The notes below the pieces were generated by a model. The model saw only the letters and a list, made by a program, of their open reading frames with translations, was not told the DNA's origin and did no database searches. A program made the position numbers and the translations under genes. This document shows positions 1-7,326 of a DNA stretch of 7,395 nucleotides, piece by piece. Every line of letters begins with the position of its first letter. The first letter of the stretch is position 1. Source of the DNA: Alphaproteobacteria bacterium (GTDB lineage: Bacteria > Pseudomonadota > Alphaproteobacteria > BOG-932 > Roseiterribacteraceae); contig CAJCJC010000296.1 in NCBI GenBank assembly GCA_903970575.1, positions 1-7,395 on the forward strand, in the 5' to 3' direction.

Positions 1-323
1 TCATCTTCATGACGCTGGAGGATGAGACGGGAGTCGCCAATATCGTCGTCTGGCCTCGCGTGTTTCAGCGGTTCCGACGCGTGCTGCTGGGCAGCCAATT
101 GCTGGCGGCGCGCGGCCTGGTTCAGCGCGACGAGAGCGGCCATGTCATTCATGTGGTGGCTGACCGCCTGACCGACCTTAGCGGCTATCTGCATGCCATG
201 GGCGATCCGCCGGGAGCCTACGACAATATGCTCTCACGCGCCGACGAGGCTAAATCCGGTCCCACGGAGCGCCATATGGGAGCCCGGCGACGGGTTGTGC
301 CGGCATCGCGGGATTTTCGGTAA
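1..323 (+). CDS. dnaE2: Error-prone DNA polymerase DnaE2, C-terminal fragment
   Basis: This is the 3' end of a gene that begins before the window; the reading frame is open from base 3 and stops with TAA at 321-323. The visible 106 or so residues start with a run close to IFMTLEDETGVANIVVW, which is the OB-fold segment near the end of DnaE2/ImuC polymerases, followed by a VIHVVADRLTDLS segment and the typical SRDF ending. DnaE2 is the alpha-subunit-like translesion polymerase that acts with ImuA and ImuB in damage-induced mutagenesis in many alphaproteobacteria (family knowledge). The catalytic PHP and palm domains lie outside the window, so activity cannot be judged. The gene converges on the short-chain dehydrogenase with only 31 bases between the stops, and I see no clear terminator there. 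Internal ATGs at 9 and later are not starts, because homology runs through them. Confidence 0.93.
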   Translation, partial: IFMTLEDETGVANIVVWPRVFQRFRRVLLGSQLLAARGLVQRDESGHVIHVVADRLTDLSGYLHAMGDPPGAYDNMLSRADEAKSGPTERHMGARRRVVPASRDFR

Positions 324-354
324 GAGGCTGGCGGCGGACGCGGCGATCAGGCCG

Positions 355-1131
355 CTATCCGAAAAACGCCTGTCCGCCGTCGAGCGGCAACACCACGCCG
401 GTGACATAACGCGCGGCGGGGCTGGCGAGGAAAAGGGCGGCGGCGCCGATGTCGTTCTCGCAATCGCCGACGCGACCCAGGGGGATGGTCTTGAAGAAGG
501 CCTTGGCTTCCACTGGGTTGGCCTCGATCCATCCTTTCAGGCCAGGGGACAGCGCATGCGGCGCGATCGTGTTGACGCGGATTCCGTCAGCGCCCCATTC
601 CGATGCGGCGGCGCGGCTCAAGGCTTCGACCGCGCGTTTCGAGGCGGCGTAGAAGCCATAATTGGCTGCATCCCAACGGCGAGTCGCCGAGGTGCTGAGA
701 TTGAGGATCACCCCGTCGCCCGCCGCTTTCAAATGCGGATAGCAAGCCTTCATATAGCGAAAAGTGGCGAGCGGACTGCCTGACATGCAGCGCTCGAAAT
801 CCGCGTCGGTTAGGGACAGCAGCGGTCCGAGGGCAATTCCATAGGCATTGTTGACCAGAATATCGATGCGTCCGAACGCCGACAGCGTCGCGTCGATCGA
901 TGCCTGGATAGCGTCAGGATCGTTTACGTCCGCGACGATCGATATTGCTTGCCCACCGAAACCTTCGATCTGTTTTACAGTGTCAAGCAACTTGGATTCG
1001 GTGCGCCCGATGGCGGCGATGCGCGCGCCCTCCTTGGCGAATGCAAAGGCGATGCCCTGACCTACGCCCTGACCCGCGCCGGTGATGAGCGCGACCTTTC
1101 CATCCAAAACTCCCCCGCCGAGCGTTCCCAT
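355..1131 (-). CDS. Classical SDR-family NAD(P)-dependent oxidoreductase
   Basis: A complete 258-residue protein of the usual length for a classical short-chain dehydrogenase. The Rossmann glycine motif TGAGQGVG lies at residues 17-24, the active-site tyrosine and lysine are Y161 and K165 (YAASK), and S148 sits 13 residues before the tyrosine as expected. The usual NNAG motif reads NNAY (94-97), and the helix-4 position normally held by the fourth catalytic residue Asn appears to be S119 (MSGSPLATF); my memory is that a related bacterial subgroup shares this SGPLATF-type segment. The C-terminus has the common LPLDGG ending. The ATG at 1131 is supported by AGGGAAG five bases upstream (1137-1143). 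Substrate cannot be inferred: FabG-like, steroid, or xenobiotic alcohol dehydrogenases all share this fold. It lies 119 bases downstream of the rmd-like gene on the same strand, with its own good ribosome site, so a functional link to sugar synthesis is not shown. Confidence 0.9.
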   Translation of the reverse strand: MGTLGGGVLDGKVALITGAGQGVGQGIAFAFAKEGARIAAIGRTESKLLDTVKQIEGFGGQAISIVADVNDPDAIQASIDATLSAFGRIDILVNNAYGIALGPLLSLTDADFERCMSGSPLATFRYMKACYPHLKAAGDGVILNLSTSATRRWDAANYGFYAASKRAVEALSRAAASEWGADGIRVNTIAPHALSPGLKGWIEANPVEAKAFFKTIPLGRVGDCENDIGAAALFLASPAARYVTGVVLPLDGGQAFFG

Positions 1132-1250
1132 GTTTTCTTCCCTAATCCGCTATTCGTCTTTCGGCTCGCGCCACGACCAGAATGGTTACAAGGTTTGGCG
1201 CGGTCTGACGAGATCGTTTTCGGCTTGATACAAAGCCACCAGCTTTTGCT

Positions 1251-2222
1251 CTAACTGTCGCTTTTCATTGCAATGCGCTCTCGCCAGTCGTCCAATACGC
1301 TTTGTAGCGTCGTCTCCCATGGCACCCGGGGTTCCCATCCAAGCAATTTGGCGGCGCGGCTGGCGTTGCAGGAAGCGGTTAAAACATCTGTTGATCGCAT
1401 GCGGCGCGGCTCGCTCTCGATCGTAACCGTAATCCCGGCATAAGCGATCATGGCGTTCAATATATCGCCGATACGTCTGGGCTGGCCGGAAGCGATATTG
1501 ATCGCCTCACCCTGCGGCGTAATCAACCCGCCCGATAAAGCCGCGACATAGGCGGCGCAGACATCGTGGACATCCAGAAAATCTCGCCAACGGTCCAGCG
1601 CGCCGACTCGCAACACCGGTTCCTGCAACCCCGCTTCGATTCGTGCGATTTGCCGCGCGAAGGCAGGCGCCACGAACATGTCCGATTGTCCTGGACCGGT
1701 GTGGTTGACCGGTCTGAGCCGAAGTAGCTTGAGCCCACGCAAAGCCATTTCGCCCAGCGCGATATCGGCGGCCGCCTTGGAGGCGGCATAGGGATTCGCC
1801 GGCGCCAGCGTCGCATCTTCATCGAGCGTGGCGCCATGCTGGAAGGTCAGGCCATAAATTTCGGCTGAGGATATGAATATGAACAATGCGTTAGGCGCCA
1901 CGCGTCCGACGGTATGCGCCAGCCGCAACGTACCATCGACGTTAATTTGCCATGTTTGCCATGGATCGACGAAGGCTCCTGACACTGAGGCGCGCGCGGC
2001 TAAATGAATAATGCGGTCCGGTCGCGCACTGGAAACGCAGCACTCAATCGAATTCCGATCGAGAAGGTCGAGCGGCAACGTCTCATCGGCTATGGCGACT
2101 TCGCCGCTTTCCGAGGCCGCGATCAGTCGCGACTTGGGAAACGCTATCCGAAGGGCTGGGATCAGATGATGACCAACGAAACCGGATGCCCCTGTCAGCA
2201 AGATTCTTTCCGGATCAGCCAT
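1251..2222 (-). CDS. rmd: GDP-4-keto-6-deoxy-D-mannose reductase-like NAD-dependent epimerase/dehydratase (Rmd type)
   Basis: A 323-residue extended SDR. The nucleotide-binding motif TGASGFVG is at 10-17, the SSAEIYG segment at 118-124, and the catalytic Y145xxxK149 pair at NPYAASK. RPVNHTGPGQ (170-179), followed by FARQIARIEAG and a VGALDRWRDFLDVHDV segment, is the pattern of the Rmd/Gmd-like sugar reductases. Rmd reduces the Gmd product to GDP-D-rhamnose in the cytoplasm (family knowledge). The start lies 10 bases after the gmd stop, so the two are almost certainly one leftward transcript and may be translationally coupled, because the sequence just before the start shows only a weak ribosome site. 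The family usually has F where V172 sits in RPFNHTGPGQ. The alternative is a 6-deoxy-talose-forming reductase of the same fold; Fcl/GDP-fucose synthase is less likely because its N-terminal signature is absent. The fold is certain; the exact product is inferred from the gmd neighbour. Confidence 0.82.
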   Translation of the reverse strand: MADPERILLTGASGFVGHHLIPALRIAFPKSRLIAASESGEVAIADETLPLDLLDRNSIECCVSSARPDRIIHLAARASVSGAFVDPWQTWQINVDGTLRLAHTVGRVAPNALFIFISSAEIYGLTFQHGATLDEDATLAPANPYAASKAAADIALGEMALRGLKLLRLRPVNHTGPGQSDMFVAPAFARQIARIEAGLQEPVLRVGALDRWRDFLDVHDVCAAYVAALSGGLITPQGEAINIASGQPRRIGDILNAMIAYAGITVTIESEPRRMRSTDVLTASCNASRAAKLLGWEPRVPWETTLQSVLDDWRERIAMKSDS

Positions 2223-2232
2223 GTTGGTATTA

Positions 2233-3342
<1,110 letters not shown>

Positions 3343-4632
3343 CTATGCAGCGTGAAAATCAGCCCTAAGCAACCCCTCGTTCATGATCGCGCAATCGCGC
3401 ATCGATGACCATATAAGGCCGCTGCGGTAATTTTCGATCATCATGACGGTCGGGCCCTCATGAATGCCGAAACGATGAGGCGACGTCCAGCCTGATTTTT
3501 GTGGCGTGCTGCCAGCCTTTTCCAAGGACGGGTCGTCCGTGAAGGTAGCATTGCAGGTCCCCATGTGATCGAAATGGGCCAGCGTCGGCAGAACGATCTC
3601 TGGCGCGAAGGGCAGTGAAGCCGCCGCCGCCCAGGGTGCGATCGTGCCATCGTCGGGGCCGTATGGCGCGCCCCTGGCTGTATAATCGAAGAACATTCGG
3701 CGCCTGCCGTTTTGGGTTCGCGCGGCCCGCCCTGGGCCGTCGCAAGCGGTGATGCCCCAGCAAAATTCGCCATAGCCCGCCAATCCCCGCGGGTTTCGGA
3801 TGGCGTACGCTTGCTGGACCAGTGTGGCGCGGCGGCTGTTTTCGAAATAATCGCACTCCCGCGCCCGCATGAATCTGTCTCTAATGCCCCGGAAATCGAC
3901 CCAGATATGCGACAGCTGGTGGATAAAGAGAGGCCCCGCGTGCAGGTAGTCGACGCCGTATATGCGTCGCCACCGATACGTGGACAACCATGCATCGTAG
4001 CTAGAGGGCGGAACCGGAAAGCTGGGTGACCCCAGGGCCAGAAGATAGAGGATCAGCGCCTCGCTATAGCCTTTGTAGTGCCAGCGCTTGAATCCCCGTT
4101 CCGGAGTCCAGCCCAGGCAGATGGCGTCATTATCCGCGCGCATCCAGTTCCAGTCGACGCGGAGATAGAGGCTTTCGGCGCGGCTTCGGATTCCGGCTTC
4201 CTCTGAAGATTCGCCTTTGAAATATTCCCGGGCGGTCAGGATTCCGGCCATCAGAATGGCGGTGTCCAGGCTCGACAGCTCGCAATTCCAGGCGCGGCGG
4301 CCGGAATTCATATCGAGAAAATGGTAGAAGAAGCCGCGATAGCCGCTCGCGTTTGGCGATTGGCTTTGTTCGCCATCGGCAAGGAAGGCGAGAGTCCGCA
4401 GGACGCGCGCCACAGCTTCCGTGCGCGACAGAAACCCCCGCTCGACGGCGATCGGATAGGCGGTCAGCGCCATGCCGACGGCCGCGATGCTGCAAGGCGA
4501 ATCCGGCGTCGTCTTATCGGCGATCAGGCCATTTTTCGGATTGGCGTAGTCCAAAAAATATTCGAACGACGCCGATTGAAGATTATGCAGCAAGTCTTGG
4601 CTTGCGGTATCGAGCGTGCGCCAGTCTGACAT
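3343..4632 (-). CDS. Glucoamylase-family (PF10091) glycoside hydrolase, probable GH144 beta-1,2-glucanase type
   Basis: A 429-residue protein built as an (alpha/alpha)6 glycosidase of the PF10091 type. Recognisable blocks are ELSSLDTAILMAGIL (118-132), YSEALILYLLALGSP (189-203), HIWVDFRG (242-249), YFENSRRATLVQQ (262-274), WGITACDGP (292-300), YGPDDGTIAPW (324-334) and EGPTVMMIENYRSGLIW (392-408). The last three are also seen in the GH144 endo-beta-1,2-glucanases and in the C-terminal part of cyclic beta-1,2-glucan synthases. The likely reaction is hydrolysis of beta-1,2-linked glucan or a related surface or periplasmic glucan. Acidic residues such as D123, E191 and D298 lie in conserved blocks, but I cannot assign acid and base with certainty. 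The N-terminus (MSDWRTLDTASQ...) has no signal peptide or membrane segment, which is unusual for this group. The start is supported by GAAGGA at 4640-4645. It precedes gmd-rmd on the same strand. Confidence 0.85.
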   Translation of the reverse strand: MSDWRTLDTASQDLLHNLQSASFEYFLDYANPKNGLIADKTTPDSPCSIAAVGMALTAYPIAVERGFLSRTEAVARVLRTLAFLADGEQSQSPNASGYRGFFYHFLDMNSGRRAWNCELSSLDTAILMAGILTAREYFKGESSEEAGIRSRAESLYLRVDWNWMRADNDAICLGWTPERGFKRWHYKGYSEALILYLLALGSPSFPVPPSSYDAWLSTYRWRRIYGVDYLHAGPLFIHQLSHIWVDFRGIRDRFMRARECDYFENSRRATLVQQAYAIRNPRGLAGYGEFCWGITACDGPGRAARTQNGRRRMFFDYTARGAPYGPDDGTIAPWAAAASLPFAPEIVLPTLAHFDHMGTCNATFTDDPSLEKAGSTPQKSGWTSPHRFGIHEGPTVMMIENYRSGLIWSSMRDCAIMNEGLLRADFHAA

Positions 4633-4639
4633 TGCAACA

Positions 4640-4645
4640 TCCTTC
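4640..4645 (-). promoter_or_regulatory. Ribosome binding site deciding the hydrolase start
   Basis: The minus strand reads GAAGGA seven bases before the ATG at 4632. This fixes the hydrolase start and argues against a longer product with a leader, since the frame that opens at the parS site (4801) is a different frame. The same GAAGGA precedes gmd. Confidence 0.7.
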
Positions 4646-4696
4646 AGATTGCGTTTTCACCGCTTTGCCGGATGGCGTTTGTCCACCGCCGAATCC

Positions 4697-4715
4697 CGGC
4701 CGGAAGAACCGGCCG
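4697..4715. repeat. GC-rich perfect inverted repeat (7-bp arms) in the hydrolase leader
   Basis: CGGCCGG, loop AAGAA, CCGGCCG: a perfect seven-base stem of G and C only, 65 bases upstream of the hydrolase start codon. No T-run follows on either strand, so it is not a standard terminator. It could be a hairpin in the 5' leader of the hydrolase mRNA or a protein-binding site. No function can be assigned from the sequence. Confidence 0.6.
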
Positions 4716-4783
4716 TGGGCCAATCGAGCAGGGCGTCGGTGAATCCGCGCCCTGTTATAGACGATCCTTCTATGTTCCGCATG

Positions 4784-4801
4784 GTGTTTCACGTGAAACA
4801 C
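4784..4801. promoter_or_regulatory. parS: parS centromere site (ParB-binding)
   Basis: TGTTTCACGTGAAACA at 4785-4800 is an exact match to the 16-bp bacterial parS consensus, and the flanking G and C extend it to an 18-bp perfect palindrome. Chromosomal ParB (a CTPase clamp) loads at such sites and spreads to form the partition complex that ParA segregates; parS sites cluster around oriC (established knowledge). The site lies in the intergenic gap 152 bases upstream of the hydrolase start. A minus-strand open frame beginning MFHVKH at 4801 is simply the parS sequence read as codons, as often seen in alphaproteobacterial annotations. A TATAAC-like hexamer on the minus strand (4754-4759) lies close by, so a promoter for the hydrolase could sit next to the bound site, but no convincing -35 is visible. 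Confidence 0.93.
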
Positions 4802-4903
4802 ATTGGCAACTCATTGAAATCTATTGAAATGCAATGTGTTCGCGTGCGAAGGCGGGCGGTTGAAAAGGGTGAGCCAGGCCCGGCCGCCCTCGTCACATCG
4901 CCG

Positions 4904-4916
4904 TACGGTCACCGTA
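4904..4916. repeat. 13-bp palindrome TACGGT-C-ACCGTA
   Basis: A perfect six-base inverted repeat around a single central base, of operator size. The nearest genes are the hydrolase (starting at 4632, leftward) and the end of the SUMF1-like gene (5117), so it is not obviously at a promoter. A partly similar GTTACCGT follows at about 4954. It may be chance. Confidence 0.35.
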
Positions 4917-5028
4917 GCCAAGGCCGTCACCTTCCGGTTTCTCGACCGCGATCGTTACCGTGTCAGCCCGGCGCGAAAAGAAGAACTGTCCCTTATTTTC
5001 TCTGTCTCACTCTAGGGGTTCACTCCAG

Positions 5029-5052
5029 AGTATTAGGTGCGCAGTATTAGGT
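5029..5052. repeat. 10-bp direct repeat AGTATTAGGT, two copies
   Basis: AGTATTAGGT occurs at 5029-5038 and again at 5043-5052, a 14-base period. The second copy runs straight into ATTGTGTCCC. On the minus strand this reads GGGACACAATACCT, which from memory resembles words bordering REP/RAYT-type (Y1 transposase) elements. No transposase is present. Confidence 0.6.
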
Positions 5053-5075
5053 ATTGTGTCCCTGAGTGTCACCTG

Positions 5076-5092
5076 AACTCTCCAGTAGAGTT
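5076..5092 (-). terminator. Small hairpin downstream of the SUMF1-like gene, possible weak terminator
   Basis: AACTCT, loop of five, AGAGTT, lying 25 to 41 bases past the stop codon of the leftward SUMF1-like gene. The stem is short and AT-rich and lacks a following T-run, so termination is only suggested by position. A second imperfect hairpin (5010-5030, arms CTCTaGGG and CTCcAGAG) lies further downstream. Confidence 0.25.
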
Positions 5093-5116
5093 TCGGATCG
5101 GAGGGGCGGGACCTTG

Positions 5117-6112
5117 CTATTCTCTTTTTGTGTAAATGAGTGTCCTTGCGACCCGAAAGCCCGTGGAAGTAGATCCTTGTTCCGCGTTGTCTTTAGAGCG
5201 ATTTGTCGAACTCGACGCCTCTGGGTCGGAAAGCCACGAGCCGCCGCGCATGACACGCTGACTACAGTTACCTTCAAGCCAGGCCGAGCCGTCTGTCGGT
5301 GCTCCCGCGTAGTTGCTATTCCAACAGTCCTCGGTCCATTCCCAGACATTTCCGAGCATGTCGTAGAGCCCGAACTGATTATGGCCATAGAGGCCCACCG
5401 GCGCCGGCTGTTGATTGTCCCAGGGGCTGCCACAATGTGCGCACACCGCCAAATCTTTGCCGATTGCATTTCCCCAGTACCGCGTCGTGGTCGTGCCTGC
5501 GCGCGCGGCATATTCCCACTCCGCCTCAGTCGGCAATCGGTACAGGGCAGTCTGCCCCTCCTTGCCAGCAGATTGCGATTTCTTGTTCAGCCAAGCGATA
5601 TACGCGTTGGCGTCAGACCAGCTTACACAAATGACCGGATCACGGCTCGATTGATCGAAGCCAGGTTGCCGCCAATCAGCCGTGTCTGATGCTATATATC
5701 TAGAGCCTACTCGGATTACGCAGGGATCTTTGGACACAAACCCGGTCTCGTTGACGAATATCTCAAAGTCAGCCCTTGTTGTCAGAAACTTACTGATAGC
5801 AAAGGTGTACGATATATCGACAGAGTGCTGTGGCTGTACTTCGGACTTTCGGCCGAGCAATATTCGAAACAGGAGACTTTGTTGTTTCCGGTCGCGGTCG
5901 GCTTCTTCATCTGATAAACCCATCAGGAATTTGCCAGGCGGAACTACTACCATCTCCGGGCACTCGGGACAGTCCCGAAAGATCCGACCCGGCTTGTAGG
6001 GCAGGTTTTCGTCCCCGGCTACGGCGGAAGCTTGAACTAAGCAGAAAGTGAATAACATGAAGCCTAGAATTCTGACGATAAAAATAATCTTGGCCTCCAG
6101 TCTAAATGCCAT
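5117..6112 (-). CDS. Exported formylglycine-generating-enzyme-like (SUMF1) domain protein lacking catalytic cysteines
   Basis: From the ATG at 6112 this encodes 331 residues. The start is chosen because a leader follows directly (charged MAFRLEAK, then a hydrophobic stretch to about residue 32 ending ASAVA), placing the product in the periplasm or outside. An in-frame GTG at 6163 would add 17 residues and spoil the leader. The rest is one FGE-sulfatase domain (PF03781): DCPECPEMVVVPPGKFLMG (47-65), PVICVSWSDANAYIAWLN (159-176), YRLPTEAEWEYAARAG (191-206), NQFGLYDMLGNVWEWTEDCW (245-264), RGGSW (289-293) and TGFRVAR (317-323). True FGE needs two cysteines shortly after GGS; aligned here are S295 and S300, so sulfatase activation is not expected. 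Several other cysteines could form disulfides. The gene is lower in GC than its neighbours (rows counted by hand give about 40-50%) and stands alone. Its function is unknown; related domains are reused in binding and other non-FGE roles. Confidence 0.88.
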   Translation of the reverse strand: MAFRLEAKIIFIVRILGFMLFTFCLVQASAVAGDENLPYKPGRIFRDCPECPEMVVVPPGKFLMGLSDEEADRDRKQQSLLFRILLGRKSEVQPQHSVDISYTFAISKFLTTRADFEIFVNETGFVSKDPCVIRVGSRYIASDTADWRQPGFDQSSRDPVICVSWSDANAYIAWLNKKSQSAGKEGQTALYRLPTEAEWEYAARAGTTTTRYWGNAIGKDLAVCAHCGSPWDNQQPAPVGLYGHNQFGLYDMLGNVWEWTEDCWNSNYAGAPTDGSAWLEGNCSQRVMRGGSWLSDPEASSSTNRSKDNAEQGSTSTGFRVARTLIYTKRE

Positions 6113-6172
6113 AATTCCGGGGACACTTTGCCCCACTGACCCTACGAAACATCTCCAAATCACCCTCGGCCC

Positions 6173-6193
6173 GCGTGCGGTCAGACCGCTCGC
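6173..6193. promoter_or_regulatory. 21-bp imperfect inverted repeat between divergent genes, possible operator
   Basis: GCG-T-GCGGTC, central A, GACCGC-T-CGC: nine paired positions per arm with one T-T mismatch. It lies about 60 bases upstream of the SUMF1-like start and 120 bases upstream of the epimerase start, in the divergent spacer. The position fits an operator serving one or both genes. No T-run follows, and both genes read away from it, so a terminator makes little sense. A REP-like repeat is another possibility. Confidence 0.45.
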
Positions 6194-6315
6194 ATGAGGT
6201 GGCCATGCGCCAACCGACCACGATATATCATGTGCTGTTATCCCCGTCCCTGCGGCGCCATTATCTATAGAATCGTTCCCCGTCTCGCGGCGCGATCGGG
6301 CTCCAAGAGGTTTGC

Positions 6316-7317
6316 ATGCGCGTTCTGGTCACCGGCACCGCCGGCTTCATCGGTTTTCATCTCGCCCGGCGCCTGCTGGCGGCGGGGCACGCGGTGGCCG
6401 GGGTCGACAGCATGACGCCCTATTACGATGTCGCGCTGAAGGAGCGTCGCGAGGAGATATTGCTGGCCCAGCCCGGCTTCAGCAATCATCGGCTGGCGCT
6501 TGAGGACTCGGCGGGCCTGGATTCGTTGGTCGCCGCGTTCGCGCCGGAGATTATCGTTCACCTGGCGGCCCAGGCCGGCGTGCGCTACAGCCTGGAAAAC
6601 CCCAGGGCCTATATTTCGTCCAACATCGTCGGCAGCCATAATATCCTCGAATCCTGCCGCCACCATCCCGTCCGGCACCTCATGATGGCGTCGACAAGCT
6701 CGGTCTATGGCGCCAACACGGAAATGCCGTTTCGGGAGACAGACAAGGCCGATCACCCGCTCACGCTCTACGCGGCCACGAAAAAGGCGAGCGAGGAGAT
6801 GGCGCACGCCTATTCCCATCTCTGGAAAATCCCCATCACGATGTTCCGCTTCTTCACGGTGTACGGGCCCTGGGGGCGGCCGGACATGGCGTTGTTCAAG
6901 TTCGTCAAGAACACGATCGAGGGTCGCCCGATAGACGTCTACAACCATGGCCAGATGAAGCGGGATTTCACCTATATCGACGATCTGGTGGATGCGATCG
7001 TCTCGGTCATCGCCTGTCCGCCGGTGGAGGGCCAGCCGGTGTCTCCGGTCGATACGCTCAGCCCCGTCGCGCCGCATCGCGTGCTCAATATCGGCGGCGG
7101 CCAGCCGGTCGGCCTGCTCGACTATATCGATACGATCGAGCAGGCCCTGGGCATCCCCATCACTCGCAATTATCTCGAGATGCAACCGGGTGACGTCCCC
7201 AGCACCAGCGCATCGCCGGCGCTGCTCGAGGCGCTGATCGGCTCCCGCCCACAAACCCCCATCGGTGTCGGCGTCGCCGAATTCGTGCGCTGGTATCTGG
7301 AATATTACGGGCGATAG
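6316..7317 (+). CDS. UDP-glucuronate 4-epimerase
   Basis: A 333-residue extended SDR matching the UDP-glucuronate 4-epimerase group (EC 5.1.3.6; the LspL/Cap1J type), which interconverts UDP-glucuronate and UDP-galacturonate in the cytoplasm. Motifs are TGTAGFIG (6-13), [18 protein letters not shown] (82-99), STSSVYG (126-132) with T127 as the likely hydroxyl residue, Y152xxxK156 (YAATK), [15 protein letters not shown] (178-192), [16 protein letters not shown] (208-223) and MQPGDVP (289-295). Its length is normal for the family. The ATG at 6316 follows AAGAGG by five bases (6305-6310). It is divergent from the SUMF1-like gene, with a roughly 200-base spacer holding an inverted repeat. A TATAGA-like hexamer at 6266-6271 could be part of its promoter, but no good -35 is seen. 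Its product, a uronic acid donor, fits capsule, lipopolysaccharide or exopolysaccharide synthesis alongside the gmd-rmd genes, though these are on the other strand. Confidence 0.93.
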   Translation: MRVLVTGTAGFIGFHLARRLLAAGHAVAGVDSMTPYYDVALKERREEILLAQPGFSNHRLALEDSAGLDSLVAAFAPEIIVHLAAQAGVRYSLENPRAYISSNIVGSHNILESCRHHPVRHLMMASTSSVYGANTEMPFRETDKADHPLTLYAATKKASEEMAHAYSHLWKIPITMFRFFTVYGPWGRPDMALFKFVKNTIEGRPIDVYNHGQMKRDFTYIDDLVDAIVSVIACPPVEGQPVSPVDTLSPVAPHRVLNIGGGQPVGLLDYIDTIEQALGIPITRNYLEMQPGDVPSTSASPALLEALIGSRPQTPIGVGVAEFVRWYLEYYGR

Positions 7318-7326
7318 AACGCGTCC

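Larger units (their letters stand above)
4802..5116. other. Intergenic region with short repeats, no credible gene
   Basis: This 315-base gap lies between parS and the end of the SUMF1-like gene. Short open frames cross it on both strands, but none has a good ribosome site together with a recognisable protein. It holds two ATTGAAAT copies exactly 10 bases apart (4813-4820 and 4823-4830), a 13-bp palindrome at 4904-4916, an imperfect hairpin at 5010-5030, a 10-bp direct repeat (5029-5052) and a small hairpin at 5076-5092. The right part is visibly less GC-rich than the flanking genes and contains ACTGTCCC and TGTGTCCC words like those found at the edges of REP-type elements. Confidence 0.6.

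Noticed and set aside
1231..1248. Hairpin AAAGC/GCTTT just after the rmd-like stop as a terminator
   Set aside because: Only five or six pairs with a bulge and no T-run on the leftward transcript.
1186..1280. Protein-like minus-strand stretch (EQKLVALYQAENDL) past the end of the rmd-like gene
   Set aside because: It reads well in a frame shifted from rmd, but has no ATG start or ribosome site, ends after about 30 residues and matches nothing I recognise. It could be a remnant of a lost gene, not enough to call.
4583..4801. 72-residue minus-strand open frame starting MFHVKH
   Set aside because: The first codons are the parS palindrome; the rest overlaps the hydrolase start in another frame and resembles no protein. 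A known kind of over-annotation.
4824..5015. 63-residue plus-strand open frame in the intergenic gap
   Set aside because: No ribosome site, no recognisable motif, and it crosses the palindrome and repeats; best read as chance.
5964..5978. Perfect palindrome TCGGGAC-A-GTCCCGA
   Set aside because: It lies inside the SUMF1-like coding sequence and encodes the conserved FRDCPE segment, so codon content explains it.
5117..6163. GTG at 6163 as the start of the SUMF1-like gene
   Set aside because: The extra 17 residues precede a standard signal peptide and there is no good ribosome site; the ATG at 6112 is better.
6265..7254. 329-residue minus-strand open frame antisense to the epimerase
   Set aside because: A shadow of a GC-rich gene: Arg/His/Asp-rich, no domain, while the plus-strand frame is a clear full-length enzyme.
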